Source: Bacteroidota bacterium
Lineage (GTDB): Bacteria > Bacteroidota > Bacteroidia > 2-12-FULL-35-15
Direction: 5' to 3'
Length of the DNA stretch: 64,000 bases
Assembly (NCBI GenBank): GCA_016707685.1
Contig: JADJHE010000004.1
Span: 1 to 64,000 of the forward strand
This document shows positions 1-8,972 of the stretch, in pieces. The first letter of the stretch is position 1; each line of letters starts with the position of its first letter. The notes under the pieces are model-generated. The model was not told where the DNA came from and ran no database searches. It worked only from the letters and a program-made list of their open reading frames with translations. Both the position numbers and the translations under genes were made by a program.

Positions 1-618
1 TTGACGCTTTACAATTCAAATTTTTTATTGGAAAAATTATCCTACAATGATAGTCTAATTTTAACAAGCCGTTTCCCTTATTATAAAAAAGTATATGAAG
101 ATCAACGAGATAAAAATCAACCATATTGGCGAAAAATTCATGAACTTGAATTGAAAGACCAAGAGGTTCGACAATTAAAAAATCAAATTCCTGATAATGA
201 ATTTAATAAGTTATTAAAGAAAACCGATTCTATAAATCATTTGGAGTTATACAATTTGGTTACAAAGGAAGGTACATCACCATTTTGTTTTTTATTATAT
301 CATTTATATGGAGAAAATGAAAAATACTACACCTTTTATGATTCAATATTAAAAATGAAAGTATTTTCAGGTGAATGTCCTCCTGAAGCCTATGCTTTAT
401 GGGTGGATAGGCAAAAAGTATATGTTTTAGGCGAACCCAAACAAATATATGGCTATTTTAATGTCTCTACCAATAATTATGACTTTTATCCAATTATAGA
501 TATAGAAAATGTAGATAAAAGAAGGGCTGAAATTGGCTTATGTACATTAAAAGAATTTGCCAAAATTAATGGGATAATTTTACCGAAAGATTATATCAAA
601 AAACAAACCTACAATTAA
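1..618 (+). CDS. DUF6624-like protein, 5' end probably cut by window edge
   Basis: The frame is open from base 1 (TTG) to a TAA at 616-618, giving 205 codons. The true start may lie outside the window. The protein is charged, with no signal peptide or membrane segment in the visible part. The middle and C-terminal region resembles the DUF6624 family: LELKDQEVRQ near residue 49, a short His-containing stretch LLYHLYG near 98, and WVDRQKVYVLGEPKQIYGYF near 133-152, matching the family's DR..V..G..Q.YG ending. The family has no firm function, although some members lie in polymorphic-toxin or surface-protein contexts. Nothing here supports a toxin role. It converges on the mannose-1-phosphate guanylyltransferase gene with only 18 bases between the two stops. 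Family assignment is from memory of motif layout and is moderate. Confidence 0.5.
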   Translation: MTLYNSNFLLEKLSYNDSLILTSRFPYYKKVYEDQRDKNQPYWRKIHELELKDQEVRQLKNQIPDNEFNKLLKKTDSINHLELYNLVTKEGTSPFCFLLYHLYGENEKYYTFYDSILKMKVFSGECPPEAYALWVDRQKVYVLGEPKQIYGYFNVSTNNYDFYPIIDIENVDKRRAEIGLCTLKEFAKINGIILPKDYIKKQTYN

Positions 619-636
619 ACGAAGAGCTACCTTTTC

Positions 637-1722
637 CTATACAAACTTATCCCCTTTGGTAACTTTTACATCGTTTACAAATGTTCTGATTTGTTGTTCA
701 TCTTCTTTTTTACAGATTAACAAAATACCATCCGATTCTACAACAATGTAATCATCCAACCCTTGTAAGATTACCAATTTATCTTTGGGTACATTTACAA
801 TGCAATTTTTAGAATCGTAAGCCATTACATTTTACCTACGATTGCATTTTGGTGATCGTCTTGTTTGATATGCTCGTACAACGAACCCCATGTTCCTAAA
901 TCACTCCAACCAATGATGGACGAACGCACATAAACATTGTCTGCTTTTTCCATGATGGCATAATCGATGGAAATGTTTTTACAGTTGGTATATGCTTTTG
1001 CAATAAATTCTGATTCTTGTGGTGTATTGTAAACACTATTTCCTTCTTTGAAAATAGCATCCATATCCGAGCAATGTTTTTCGAATGCTTTGATAACACT
1101 CTTTACACTCCAAATAAAAATCCCTGAATTCCATAAGAAATCGCCACTTTGTAAAAAGAATTTGGCCATTTCTAAATCTGGTTTTTCAGTAAATGTTTTT
1201 ACACGTTTAATACGAGAGTCTTTTTCTTTTATTTCCGATTCTACAAACTGGATATAACCATAACCAGTATCTGGTCGACTTGGATTAATTCCCAATGTTA
1301 CTAAACAATCTTCAGCAGCAGCTTTTGCATAACATGCTTTTATTGCTTTTACAAATGTATCTTCTTTGGTAATTAAATGATCCGATGGTGCAATAACAGT
1401 TAATGCATCTGGATTCAGTTGTGCAATTTTGTAACAAGCATAAGCTACACAAGGTGCCGTATTTTTACGAGCAGGTTCGCTTAAAATATTTTTAGAATCA
1501 ATTCCTTTTATTTGTTCGTTTACTAAACCAACATACGATTCATTGGTAACGATGTAAATATTTTCTTTCGGACAAAGTTTTAAAAAACGATTATGGGTTG
1601 TTGCATTAATGTTTCCTTAGTACCTAAATATCCATAAACTGCTTGGATAGGCAGTTCTCATTGGCCAAAAACGATCCAACACCGCCTGCCATAATCACAC
1701 AATAATTATTCTTCAATCTCAT
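637..1722 (-). CDS. manC: mannose-1-phosphate guanylyltransferase (frameshifted in this sequence)
   Basis: Makes GDP-mannose from mannose-1-phosphate and GTP in the cytoplasm, feeding surface polysaccharide and glycoprotein synthesis. From ATG at 1722 the protein begins with the nucleotidyltransferase motif MAGGVGS, followed after repair by RFWPMRT and PKQFMDILG. Downstream come SEPARKNTAP, IAPSDHLI, GYGYIQF, FTEKPD, FLWNSGIFIW and SIDYAIMEK, all typical of the family. The C-terminal part (637-825) carries VESDGILLICKK and QQIRTFVNDV. The frame is broken by a missing A near 830, missing single bases near 1601, 1628 and 1642, and two missing bases near 1671. Adding these six bases gives 364 codons, the usual family length. 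I therefore treat it as one intact gene read with sequencing errors. It follows the aminotransferase gene by 62 bases on the same strand. Confidence 0.85.
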
Positions 1723-1784
1723 TACTATAACAATAAAATACTCCAAATTACGAGAACTTATTGTAAAACAATTTTTTGATTCTT

Positions 1785-3064
1785 TTAATATTTACTCAAT
1801 GCTTTTCTTAAATTTTCAATAACACCTGCTACATCTTCTAATTTACAAGTACCAACTGATAAACGATACCAGTTAGAATCAGTTGATGAACCAAATGCAT
1901 AGAATGGAACCAAGGCAACTTGCGCTTCATCCAAAATGTATTTTGTAACATCTTGAGTTGTTGCTAATACTTTTCCATCAGCAGTTTTTTGTCCGTGCAA
2001 TGAAAATTGTACAGTTAAATAGATAGCAGCTTCAGGAGCAATTGCATCTACTTTAAACCCTTCCGACTTTAATGCTTGGAATCCTTTGTAGAAACCAACC
2101 AAACGATCGTTTATTTTTGATTTGATATCTGCTAAGAAGGTATCGTAACTTGCTAAATCGTTTCCAAGCGTAGCTGCCATTTTGCTCTGCTTTTGAACCT
2201 AAGCACCTGTGTCAAAATAGATTTCATCTTTTCGATGATTTTTTTCGGACCCATGCTCCAACCAACACGAACACCTGTTGCTGCCAATGATTTAGAAATA
2301 CCATCTACAAACACGGTGTAATTTTTCATTTCGGGACGTAATGAAACTGGATTGTAATGAACCGTTTCGCCATGTGTTAATGCCCAATAAATTTGATCGT
2401 ACATCAAGTACAATGGTTTTTTATTTTCTGCATTACGTTTTACGTTCTCTGCTAAAATCATATCACAAATTTCTTCTAAATCTTTTTTACGGAAAGTAGT
2501 TCCAGTAGGATTTAAAGGAGAACACAATGCAAGAATATTTGCAGTTGCAATGTGTGGTTTTAATTCAGCCGCTGTAGGCATGAATTTATTTTCAGGACTT
2601 GTTTCAATCAACACTGGTTTTGCACCATTCAAATATGTGTAGTGATTGTTATTCCATGATGGAACAGGAAACACAACCGTATCGCCAGCATCAACCAATG
2701 CACGGAAAATTGCATAGATAACGGGACGAGCACCGCCAGCAATTACAATCTCATCTGTTTTATAATCTAAATCGCCACGCTCTTTTAATAACTTTGAAAC
2801 AGCAGTACGCAATTCCAACATACCATCAGCAGGATAATTTGTATGGTCTTCATCGTAAGCATTGATGATTGCTTTTTTTAATTCAGAAGGAATTGGAAAT
2901 ACTTTCGGATTAAAATCACCAATGGTTAAGTTATATACTTTTTCGCCTTTTTTTATTTTTTCATTTACCTCAGCGGCAAGTTTTATAATTTCAGAACCAA
3001 TAATATGCTCTGCTAATTTCGATACTTTTAAATCGATGTTTTTATCAAGGGCTGTAGTACTCAT
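1785..3064 (-). CDS. class I/II PLP-dependent aminotransferase (frameshifted in this sequence)
   Basis: A fold-type I aminotransferase that transfers amino groups between an amino acid and a 2-oxo acid, using pyridoxal phosphate bound to Lys. The N-terminal piece (2153-3064) shows NYPADGMLELR, the substrate/cofactor loop SPLNPTGTTF, YDQIYWALTHG, and the PLP-lysine region DGISKSLAATGVRVGW. The C-terminal piece (1785-2180) holds the small domain, ending in a helix near RKALSKY. The two pieces are offset by one base around 2185-2215. There GGT GCT is followed by TAG where related enzymes read Gly-Ala-Trp, so at least one deletion plus a possible substitution lies there. Repaired length is about 426 residues, normal for the family. 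The substrate cannot be told from sequence; aspartate or tyrosine/phenylalanine type is possible. Start at ATG 3064, with a candidate TAnnTTTG box about 50 bases upstream. Confidence 0.82.
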
Positions 3065-3111
3065 TTTGTAATAAATTAATGTGAATAAATGACTCCTTTT
3101 TTCAGGAAGAA

Positions 3112-3119
3112 CAAATTTA
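3112..3119 (-). promoter_or_regulatory. candidate -7 box for the aminotransferase gene
   Basis: Read on the minus strand this is TAAATTTG, a match to the Bacteroidota -7 consensus TAnnTTTG, about 50 bases before the start codon at 3064. No clear TTG/TTTG -33 element lies 19-23 bases further upstream, so the call is tentative. Confidence 0.35.
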
Positions 3120-3120
3120 A

Positions 3121-3165
3121 CAAAAAGCCAATAGTTTGTACGTTTTTGTTGATTAAATATTGGCT
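3121..3165 (-). terminator. possible intrinsic terminator of the SprT-like gene
   Basis: AGCCAATA at 3126-3133 pairs with TATTGGCT at 3158-3165. On the minus strand the second arm is followed by TTTTTG. The loop is long (24 bases) and the stem overlaps the stop codon of the SprT-like gene, so it is a weaker terminator than others in the window. Confidence 0.45.
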
Positions 3166-3835
3166 ATTTTTTAAGATTAAAAATATTAAAGAATTCCTTC
3201 TTTTTCTCTTCAAGGGGCTGTTCCACAGGGGTAACTTCGGTTAATGGATTAAAAAGATACATTCGTCTTGTTTTTACCTCTTTACATTTGAAGCGCTTCC
3301 GGATTTGTTCGCCCTTCAAAAAGAGACGGTCGGCACCATACATAAATGTCGTTCCTTCAGGTAATTCTTCTAAAAGGACTGTATGTTGGCGATCATCGTA
3401 CTTTTTTAAAACACGTAATAAACTAGTATCGGAGCAGCTGGAAGCGGCAGGATTTTGCATGTATTTTTTAAGGGCACGACTCACATCATCAGGAAAAATG
3501 CCTTCATGCGGAAAATAATTCATCAGTCCTTTAAATTCTGTTTTCCACTCTTCGCCATGTGGGGCAACGGTATCTTTGTGTTTATTAAAATTGGTTAGAT
3601 GGGCAATTTCATGCACCAAGGTGATTAAAAATGCATATTTATTTAAATCGTGATTGATGGTAATTAAATGATTTTGTCCTTTTACTGGAGGACGGTAATC
3701 ACCATACTTGGAAGAGCGTGATTTTTTGATTTTTAATTTAAAATCGTATTTATAAATCCATTGAGCAATAACTGGAACAGCTTGCTCAGGAAGATATTTA
3801 TCTAAAATGGATTGATTACGGTGAAGCTGCGACAT
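3164..3835 (-). CDS. SprT-like zinc metalloprotease-domain protein
   Basis: A 223-residue protein with a SprT-like domain. The zinc-metalloprotease motif HEIAH is at residues 75-79 and a likely third ligand is His93 in HGEEW, the order expected for SprT/Spartan-like folds. The C-terminal third (from about residue 120) has FMYGADRLFLKGEQIRKRFKCKE, a short beta-rich extension seen in Bacteroidota versions. It has no signal peptide, so it is presumably cytoplasmic. Eukaryotic Spartan cleaves DNA-protein crosslinks, but the bacterial proteins are poorly characterised and that role is not shown here. It starts at ATG 3835 and is separated by about 100 bases from the aminotransferase gene ahead. 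Confidence 0.78.
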   Translation of the reverse strand: MSQLHRNQSILDKYLPEQAVPVIAQWIYKYDFKLKIKKSRSSKYGDYRPPVKGQNHLITINHDLNKYAFLITLVHEIAHLTNFNKHKDTVAPHGEEWKTEFKGLMNYFPHEGIFPDDVSRALKKYMQNPAASSCSDTSLLRVLKKYDDRQHTVLLEELPEGTTFMYGADRLFLKGEQIRKRFKCKEVKTRRMYLFNPLTEVTPVEQPLEEKKKEFFNIFNLKK

Positions 3836-3889
3836 GTTGTAAATTCAGCACAAATTTACAAATTAAATAAGGATGCCTAACGTAATCTG

Positions 3890-5440
3890 TTAGTCAATTT
3901 TTAGGAGCTTGCCGTTGGAAATCGCCTTATCGCCAGCCAAAACTTGATAATAATAGATTCCAGATTTTAGTCCAGTTAAATTAACCTCATAGGAATTGTT
4001 GTTTTTTGTTACTTTCGGATTTACTTGCTTTCCGTGTTCATCCACGATTTTCAGTACCGACTTTTTTGTCAAATCAAATTCCCCTACCAGTTGAATCGTT
4101 GCTGTATTAAAGGATGGATTGGGGTAAGCAAATGAATAGGAATACTGGCTTAACATAGGTAATTCATGGGTGGAAGTTACCCACAATGGATCATTGTGAA
4201 TAATAGAATCTACATTAATATTCTCATCGCCTGGATAATACACCATAAACTGAAAAGCATCAAAAAACATTTCGTCATTTGAGTTTAAACCAACAGGAAT
4301 CCATTGCGGAGGATTAAACGGATTGTTGGGATTCGTGGATGTGTTGGCAAATTCGTGAATACCATGATAACGATAACCAATGGGGATCTTCACTAAATTT
4401 TTATAAAAATAATAATCTTGCCAATGAAAATCCCAGTTATTAATTCGTAACAATGGAATAGTGTCTCCAGAAGGATTGTATGCATAATTTAAAACCTTGG
4501 TGCAAATGCGGTGACTGTGTGGCAATGCGCTAAACAAAGAGATATCAAAATTATCATACAAAGCAGTATCCACCACAATTGTTTTTGTTTCTTCGGCATT
4601 GATCCAAAAATACCAGTTCTGAAGGGGAATCATGATATACATTTCACGAATGTTCGGCTCGCCATCAGGATAAAAATAGAATCGAAATTCGGTACTATCC
4701 ACCACTCCTGCAAAACCTTCGGAATAATGCATTTGAACAATCAATTGAGATTGGTTTGGCAAATGAACGCCCGTTTTTAAAGGGGCTGCATTTGGATAAA
4801 TTACTGGCTGCGCCAACGAACCACTCAATCCAATTTGTCCAACCGAACCATAAGCATTACCCGACAAATCACTCACCATTGTTCCTGTCGTATCTGCTGT
4901 TACAACAATATGATGCACTGCTTGACGATTATTCGGAACAACTTCAATTGCTTTCACAATTTTATCTGAAGGCAAATTCATGGGTATTGCAAAAATATCA
5001 TAAGCGTCTTGTGTGCTTGTTGAGTTAATTGCAAACGATGGAATTTTAATAATTAAATCAGGAGTGCCACTTAACTTATAAGTGCCAAAAACAGGTGCAG
5101 GAGGAGCAAGTGTTGTATCGCCCTGAGGATAACCATTTGTAATCCAATTTAAAATTGCATTTTTCTCCGATTGTGTAATTATCTTTTCATTTGTATGTCG
5201 TGAATACAAGGTATCGGGCAACCAAGGTGGCATGCGATTATTTTGTAAAGCATTGGCAATGGAAGAAACATAAGGAGCTGTTTCATCATAACTCGTTAAA
5301 GGGAATGGAGCCATTCCATTTGAGTTATGACAAGTAGCACAGCGTGTATAAAAAATTCCAGCTACATCGTTGTAGGAAAGCTGCGCTTTCAACACTTGCG
5401 AAAAAATGCTAATAAGAAAAACGAATAACAGTTTGTTCAT
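3890..5440 (-). CDS. secreted cytochrome c / copper type II monooxygenase-like protein with T9SS type A domain
   Basis: From the ATG at 5440 the 516-residue protein opens with a signal peptide (MNKLLFVFLISIFSQVLKA). I prefer this start over one 51 bases upstream because it puts the signal at the N terminus. A haem c motif CATCH lies at residues 34-38. The central region looks like a copper type II ascorbate-dependent monooxygenase (PHM/DBM fold): a His-His pair in AVHHIVV, a His in VQMHYS, His-x-His in LPHSHR and a late Met in FQFMVYY, matching the two copper sites by order. The C-terminal ~75 residues (AYPNP... to GIYYYQVLAG...GKLLKID) are a T9SS type A sorting domain, so the protein is probably exported to the cell surface. 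The substrate is unknown. It stands alone between the SprT-like gene and feoB. Confidence 0.75.
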   Translation of the reverse strand: MNKLLFVFLISIFSQVLKAQLSYNDVAGIFYTRCATCHNSNGMAPFPLTSYDETAPYVSSIANALQNNRMPPWLPDTLYSRHTNEKIITQSEKNAILNWITNGYPQGDTTLAPPAPVFGTYKLSGTPDLIIKIPSFAINSTSTQDAYDIFAIPMNLPSDKIVKAIEVVPNNRQAVHHIVVTADTTGTMVSDLSGNAYGSVGQIGLSGSLAQPVIYPNAAPLKTGVHLPNQSQLIVQMHYSEGFAGVVDSTEFRFYFYPDGEPNIREMYIMIPLQNWYFWINAEETKTIVVDTALYDNFDISLFSALPHSHRICTKVLNYAYNPSGDTIPLLRINNWDFHWQDYYFYKNLVKIPIGYRYHGIHEFANTSTNPNNPFNPPQWIPVGLNSNDEMFFDAFQFMVYYPGDENINVDSIIHNDPLWVTSTHELPMLSQYSYSFAYPNPSFNTATIQLVGEFDLTKKSVLKIVDEHGKQVNPKVTKNNNSYEVNLTGLKSGIYYYQVLAGDKAISNGKLLKID

Positions 5441-5519
5441 GAATTGTATTTGTCTAAACAAATATAAAAAGAGTTTGGAGCGAAAACACATTTGGTGGTA
5501 CGCTCAAAATCAGATTGTT

Positions 5520-7665
5520 TTATTTCAACAACTGATAGACTAGTAAACTAGCAAGATAAGCCAAAGCGCTCATGTATAAAAATTGAATGAGTGGCCATTT
5601 GATATTTTTTGTTTCGCGGTATACAATTGCCAATGTACTCATACATTGCATTGCAAAGGCATAAAACAATAACAATGAAAAACCAACTGCAATGGTAAAC
5701 TTCGGTAGGCCTGTAGCTGGGTTTATTTCAGCACGCATTTTATCTTGAATGGACTGCGTATTATCGGTATCGCCAACACTATAAATGGTTGCCATTGTTC
5801 CAACAAATACCTCACGAGCCGCAAAAGAAGTAACCAATGAAATTCCTATTTTCCAATCGAAGCCAAGTGGTGCAATTGCAGGCTCTATCGATTTTCCTAA
5901 TATTCCAGCATACGATGCTTCTAATTTTCAGAAGCAATTTTCGCTTTCACGACATCTTCACCCATGTCTTTCCAAATAACATGACCTTCGTATTTTTTAT
6001 CAATTTCTGCTAATCGGTTTCCTGGTGCATGCGATGATAAAAACCAAAGAATGACAGAAATAGCAACAATGATTTTTCCTGCATCCCATAAAAATATTTT
6101 TACTTTTTCATAGATGGTGATGCCAACATTTCGCCATTGTGGTGTGCGATACACAGGCAATTCCATAATGAAATAACTTTTTTCGCGTGCTTTCAAAATC
6201 CATTTCATTACCAATGCAGCCATGATTGCAGCAATGAATCCAACCAAATACAAACCCATTAAAATCATCCCTTGATAATTAAAAAAACCGAGTTTTTCAT
6301 TTTCTGGAATAACCAATGAAATTAGTAAAGTATAAACAGGTAATCGTGCAGAGCAGCTCATCAAGGGCGTTACCATGATGGTGATGATGCGTTCTTTCCA
6401 ATTGCTAATAGTACGTGCACTCATGATAGCAGGAACAGCACATGCAACACCACTAATTAGTGGAATTACGGAACGACCATTCAACCCAAACTTGCGTAGC
6501 ATTTTATCCATTATAAAACTTACACGTGCCATGTAACCAGTATCTTCTAAAATGGCAATGAAGGTAAATAACAAAGCTATTTGTGGAATAAAATTACCAC
6601 TCCACTCAATCCTGCAATAATTCCATTCACAATTAAATTATTCAATTCGCCTGGAGGCATTGCATTTGAAGTAAATTCAGAAATGGATACAAACAGGGCT
6701 TCAATCCAATCCATTGGGTATGCCGCTAAAAAGAAAATAGCTTGAAAAATAAAAAACAAGACCATTAAAAAGATAACATAACCCCAAATGCGATGTGTTA
6801 AAAGTGTATCTAATTTATGAGTGAATGTTTCTGTTTTTATTGCTGATGTGTGCGCAATACATTCTTCAACAATACGATTAATCACTTTGTAACGTTCAAC
6901 ACTTTCTTTTTGCTGTAATTGATTTTTATCAATAATAAACGTATTTAAAGCATCTTCAATTTTTATTTTTTTATCGCGATTATGATCAAAATAAGAAAGT
7001 TCATTAAGATTATTTACAATTTGAAATGCAGCAAAATCACTGTTTACTTTTACAACCGATTTTACTTTTTCGATTAATTCAGGAGCAATTTTTTTTATAT
7101 CAATAAAATCGTATTGGGGCACTGGAATTGGCTGTAAAATTGCCTCTTTCAAAGCTTCTACTCCTTCTTTGCTTCGTGCGCTAATTCCAATCACTTTTAC
7201 TCCCAACTTTTCGGATAGGCGAATGGTATCAATAACATCACCCTCTTTCTCCACCATGTCCATCATATTGAGGGCAAGGATTACAGGAATTTTTAAATCA
7301 ATGATTTGTGAAACTAAAAATAAGTTTCGCTTAAGGTTACTTGCATCGGCAACTACAATGGTAATATCGGGGTGACTTTCATTATCGGGATTACAAAGCA
7401 CTTCAAATGCAACTTGTTCATCCATCGATTTGGGATACAAACTATAGGTTCCAGGTAAATCAACACATTCGGCAATGGTGCCCGACTCGTATTTAATGTA
7501 TCCTAATTTTTTATCGACTGTAACTCCGGGAAAATTACCCGTCTTTTGGTTCAAACCCGTTAAAGCATTAAACAAGGTAGATTTACCACTGTTGGGATTA
7601 CCGACTAAAGCAACCTTTATGTTGGATTGATTAACAAGATGTAGGGTAGAATTTGATTGAGCCAC
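5520..7665 (-). CDS. feoB: ferrous iron transporter B (frameshifted in this sequence)
   Basis: FeoB is the inner-membrane GTPase/permease for Fe(II) uptake. The N-terminal G domain has G1 GNPNSGKST (residues 22-30), G3 DLPG (69-72), the T-loop LYPKSMDEQV and G4 NMMD. Helical membrane segments follow, with LEDTGYMAR, GVACAVPAIMSART, SCSARLPVYTLL and TSFAAREVFVGTMATIYSV, the conserved Gate/core motifs. The frame is broken twice: a T missing from a T run near 6588 (GVVIF-IPQIALL is expected) and a T missing near 5935 (SEN-LEASYAGILG is expected). Restoring both gives 716 codons, typical FeoB length. The three pieces are 6577-7665, 5921-6574 and 5520-5837. It lies 22 bases downstream of feoA, in the usual feoAB order. 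Confidence 0.9.
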
Positions 7666-7687
7666 AGAACAAGATACGAATTTAGCG

Positions 7688-7927
7688 TTACTTTACTGGC
7701 GACACAAGAATGGTAGAAGCCTCTTCTTTTCTTAAACTTAACAAATAACCCGAAACAGTTATTGCTATTGGATCGCCCATGGGTGCTATGCGGTCCAATT
7801 GAACCAGCTCACCAGGAGTACAACCCATTTCGAGCAATTTTAAAGCCATAACACTATCCGTAAACGAATCAATAATCGCTTTTTCTCCTAACTTCAAATC
7901 CGATAAGTGTTGCAATGGGTCTTTCAT
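7688..7927 (-). CDS. feoA: ferrous iron transport protein A
   Basis: A 79-residue protein with the SH3-like FeoA fold: LSDLKLGEKAII, a helix with LLEMGCTPGELVQLDRIAPMGDPIAI, and SLRKEEASTILV. FeoA is a small cytoplasmic partner thought to modulate FeoB. The frame stays open upstream to 8017, but those extra 30 residues are not family-like, so I chose the ATG at 7927. It is followed by feoB after 22 bases. Confidence 0.85.
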   Translation of the reverse strand: MKDPLQHLSDLKLGEKAIIDSFTDSVMALKLLEMGCTPGELVQLDRIAPMGDPIAITVSGYLLSLRKEEASTILVSPVK

Positions 7928-8001
7928 AATAACAACAAAGGTAGGCATTCGAAATGCCATTCTGAAATTAAACCAATACCTAAAACAGGGTATTTTAAAG
8001 C

Positions 8002-8124
8002 TTAGTGTTTGCTCCACTTAGGGCAATCGCCACAACGATTTTTCTTCTTAAACATATAGCAACCCGAAAAACTGGTGAGTCCTACAATTAATAGAAGTAT
8101 TACAGAGAGTTTTTTGAAGTTCAT
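8002..8124 (-). CDS. tiny lipoprotein with C-terminal CxxC
   Basis: A 40-residue protein from the ATG at 8124. Residues 1-22 form a lipoprotein signal (Lys-Lys, hydrophobic core, then SFSGC as lipobox). The mature part is only about 20 residues and ends FKKKNRCGDCPKWSKH, with a CxxC that could bind metal or form a disulfide. I recall similar tiny lipoproteins in Bacteroidota, but know no function. It lies 74 bases upstream of feoA on the same strand, so it may be the first gene of the iron operon. A longer frame to 8226 exists, but its extra N-terminal residues spoil the signal peptide. Confidence 0.6.
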   Translation of the reverse strand: MNFKKLSVILLLIVGLTSFSGCYMFKKKNRCGDCPKWSKH

Positions 8125-8145
8125 GAGCATTTCTGTTATGTACAA

Positions 8146-8153
8146 CAAATATA
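8146..8153 (-). promoter_or_regulatory. candidate -7 box for the lipoprotein-feoA-feoB operon
   Basis: TATATTTG on the minus strand matches TAnnTTTG and lies 22 bases before the lipoprotein start at 8124. It sits in the 107-base divergent gap facing mlaE. No clear -33 element or Fur-like palindrome was seen. Confidence 0.42.
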
Positions 8154-8231
8154 GTATTTTTACACGGCTTATAAAAGGAGAAAATGGTAATAAATTTATT
8201 CTTACTTTTATAAAAAATTGCAACAATCAGT

Positions 8232-8972
8232 ATGCGCGTATTCTATCATTTCGGAAAGTACTATCTGTTTATCAAACGAGCGTTTGGTAAGCCTGAGAAA
8301 TTTTCGATTTATATCGACCGTATATTTGAAGAGATAAACATTTTAGGAATTGGCTCCTTAGGAATTGTAGCTATCATTTCGGTGTTTATGGGAGCCGTTA
8401 TTACTATTCAATCGGCTTTTAATTTCGAAAGTCCATTGATTCCCCTTTATGCTGTTGGTGTAGCCGTTCGCGATTCAATGATTTTAGAATTTTCACCCGC
8501 AATTGTGAGTTTAATTTTAGCTGGTAAAGTAGGGTCAAGTATTGCATCCGAAATTGGTACCATGCGTGTAACCGAACAAATTGATGCCTTGGAAATCATG
8601 GGTATTAATTCGGCTGGTTATTTAGTATTTCCAAAAATAATTGCATCACTTCTGTTTAATCCTATTTTGGTTGTCTTCTCCATGTTCTTAGGAATATTGG
8701 GCGGCTATCTATTTGGTATAATGGCAGGTGTTGTAACCGATTACGAATACATCTATGGAATTACATATGAGTTTAGACCATACAACGTTATTTACGCATT
8801 AATAAAATCGGCTGTATTTGCATTTATCATTGCATCGGTTCCTGCATTTCATGGATACTATACTTCTGGAGGAGCGTTGGAAGTTGGTCGTTCAAGTACA
8901 AAAGGTGTAGTATACAGCAGTGTATTGATTTTAGCATTCGATTTAATTTTAACACAACTACTTTTATCTTGA
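8232..8972 (+). CDS. mlaE: MlaE-type lipid ABC transporter permease
   Basis: A 246-residue inner-membrane permease of the MlaE/YrbE family, with about five hydrophobic segments. The family hallmark region is clear: LAGKVGSSIASEIGTMRV then EQIDALEIMGI at about residues 96-123. In Proteobacteria MlaE with MlaF, MlaD and MlaB moves phospholipids between outer and inner membrane; plant and other bacterial homologues move other lipids. The next gene is the matching ATPase, overlapping by 4 bases (TTGA). No MlaD (MCE-domain) gene follows here, as the strand changes after the ATPase, so the substrate-binding partner must be elsewhere. Symbol by homology only. Confidence 0.85.
   Translation: MRVFYHFGKYYLFIKRAFGKPEKFSIYIDRIFEEINILGIGSLGIVAIISVFMGAVITIQSAFNFESPLIPLYAVGVAVRDSMILEFSPAIVSLILAGKVGSSIASEIGTMRVTEQIDALEIMGINSAGYLVFPKIIASLLFNPILVVFSMFLGILGGYLFGIMAGVVTDYEYIYGITYEFRPYNVIYALIKSAVFAFIIASVPAFHGYYTSGGALEVGRSSTKGVVYSSVLILAFDLILTQLLLS

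Noticed and set aside
1048..1257. Plus-strand frame of 69 codons opposite manC.
   Set aside because: Shadow of the guanylyltransferase gene; no family resemblance.
5520..7665. Programmed frameshifting in feoB.
   Set aside because: Both breaks are one-base losses in T runs in the middle of conserved motifs, and the same kind of error occurs in many unrelated genes nearby.
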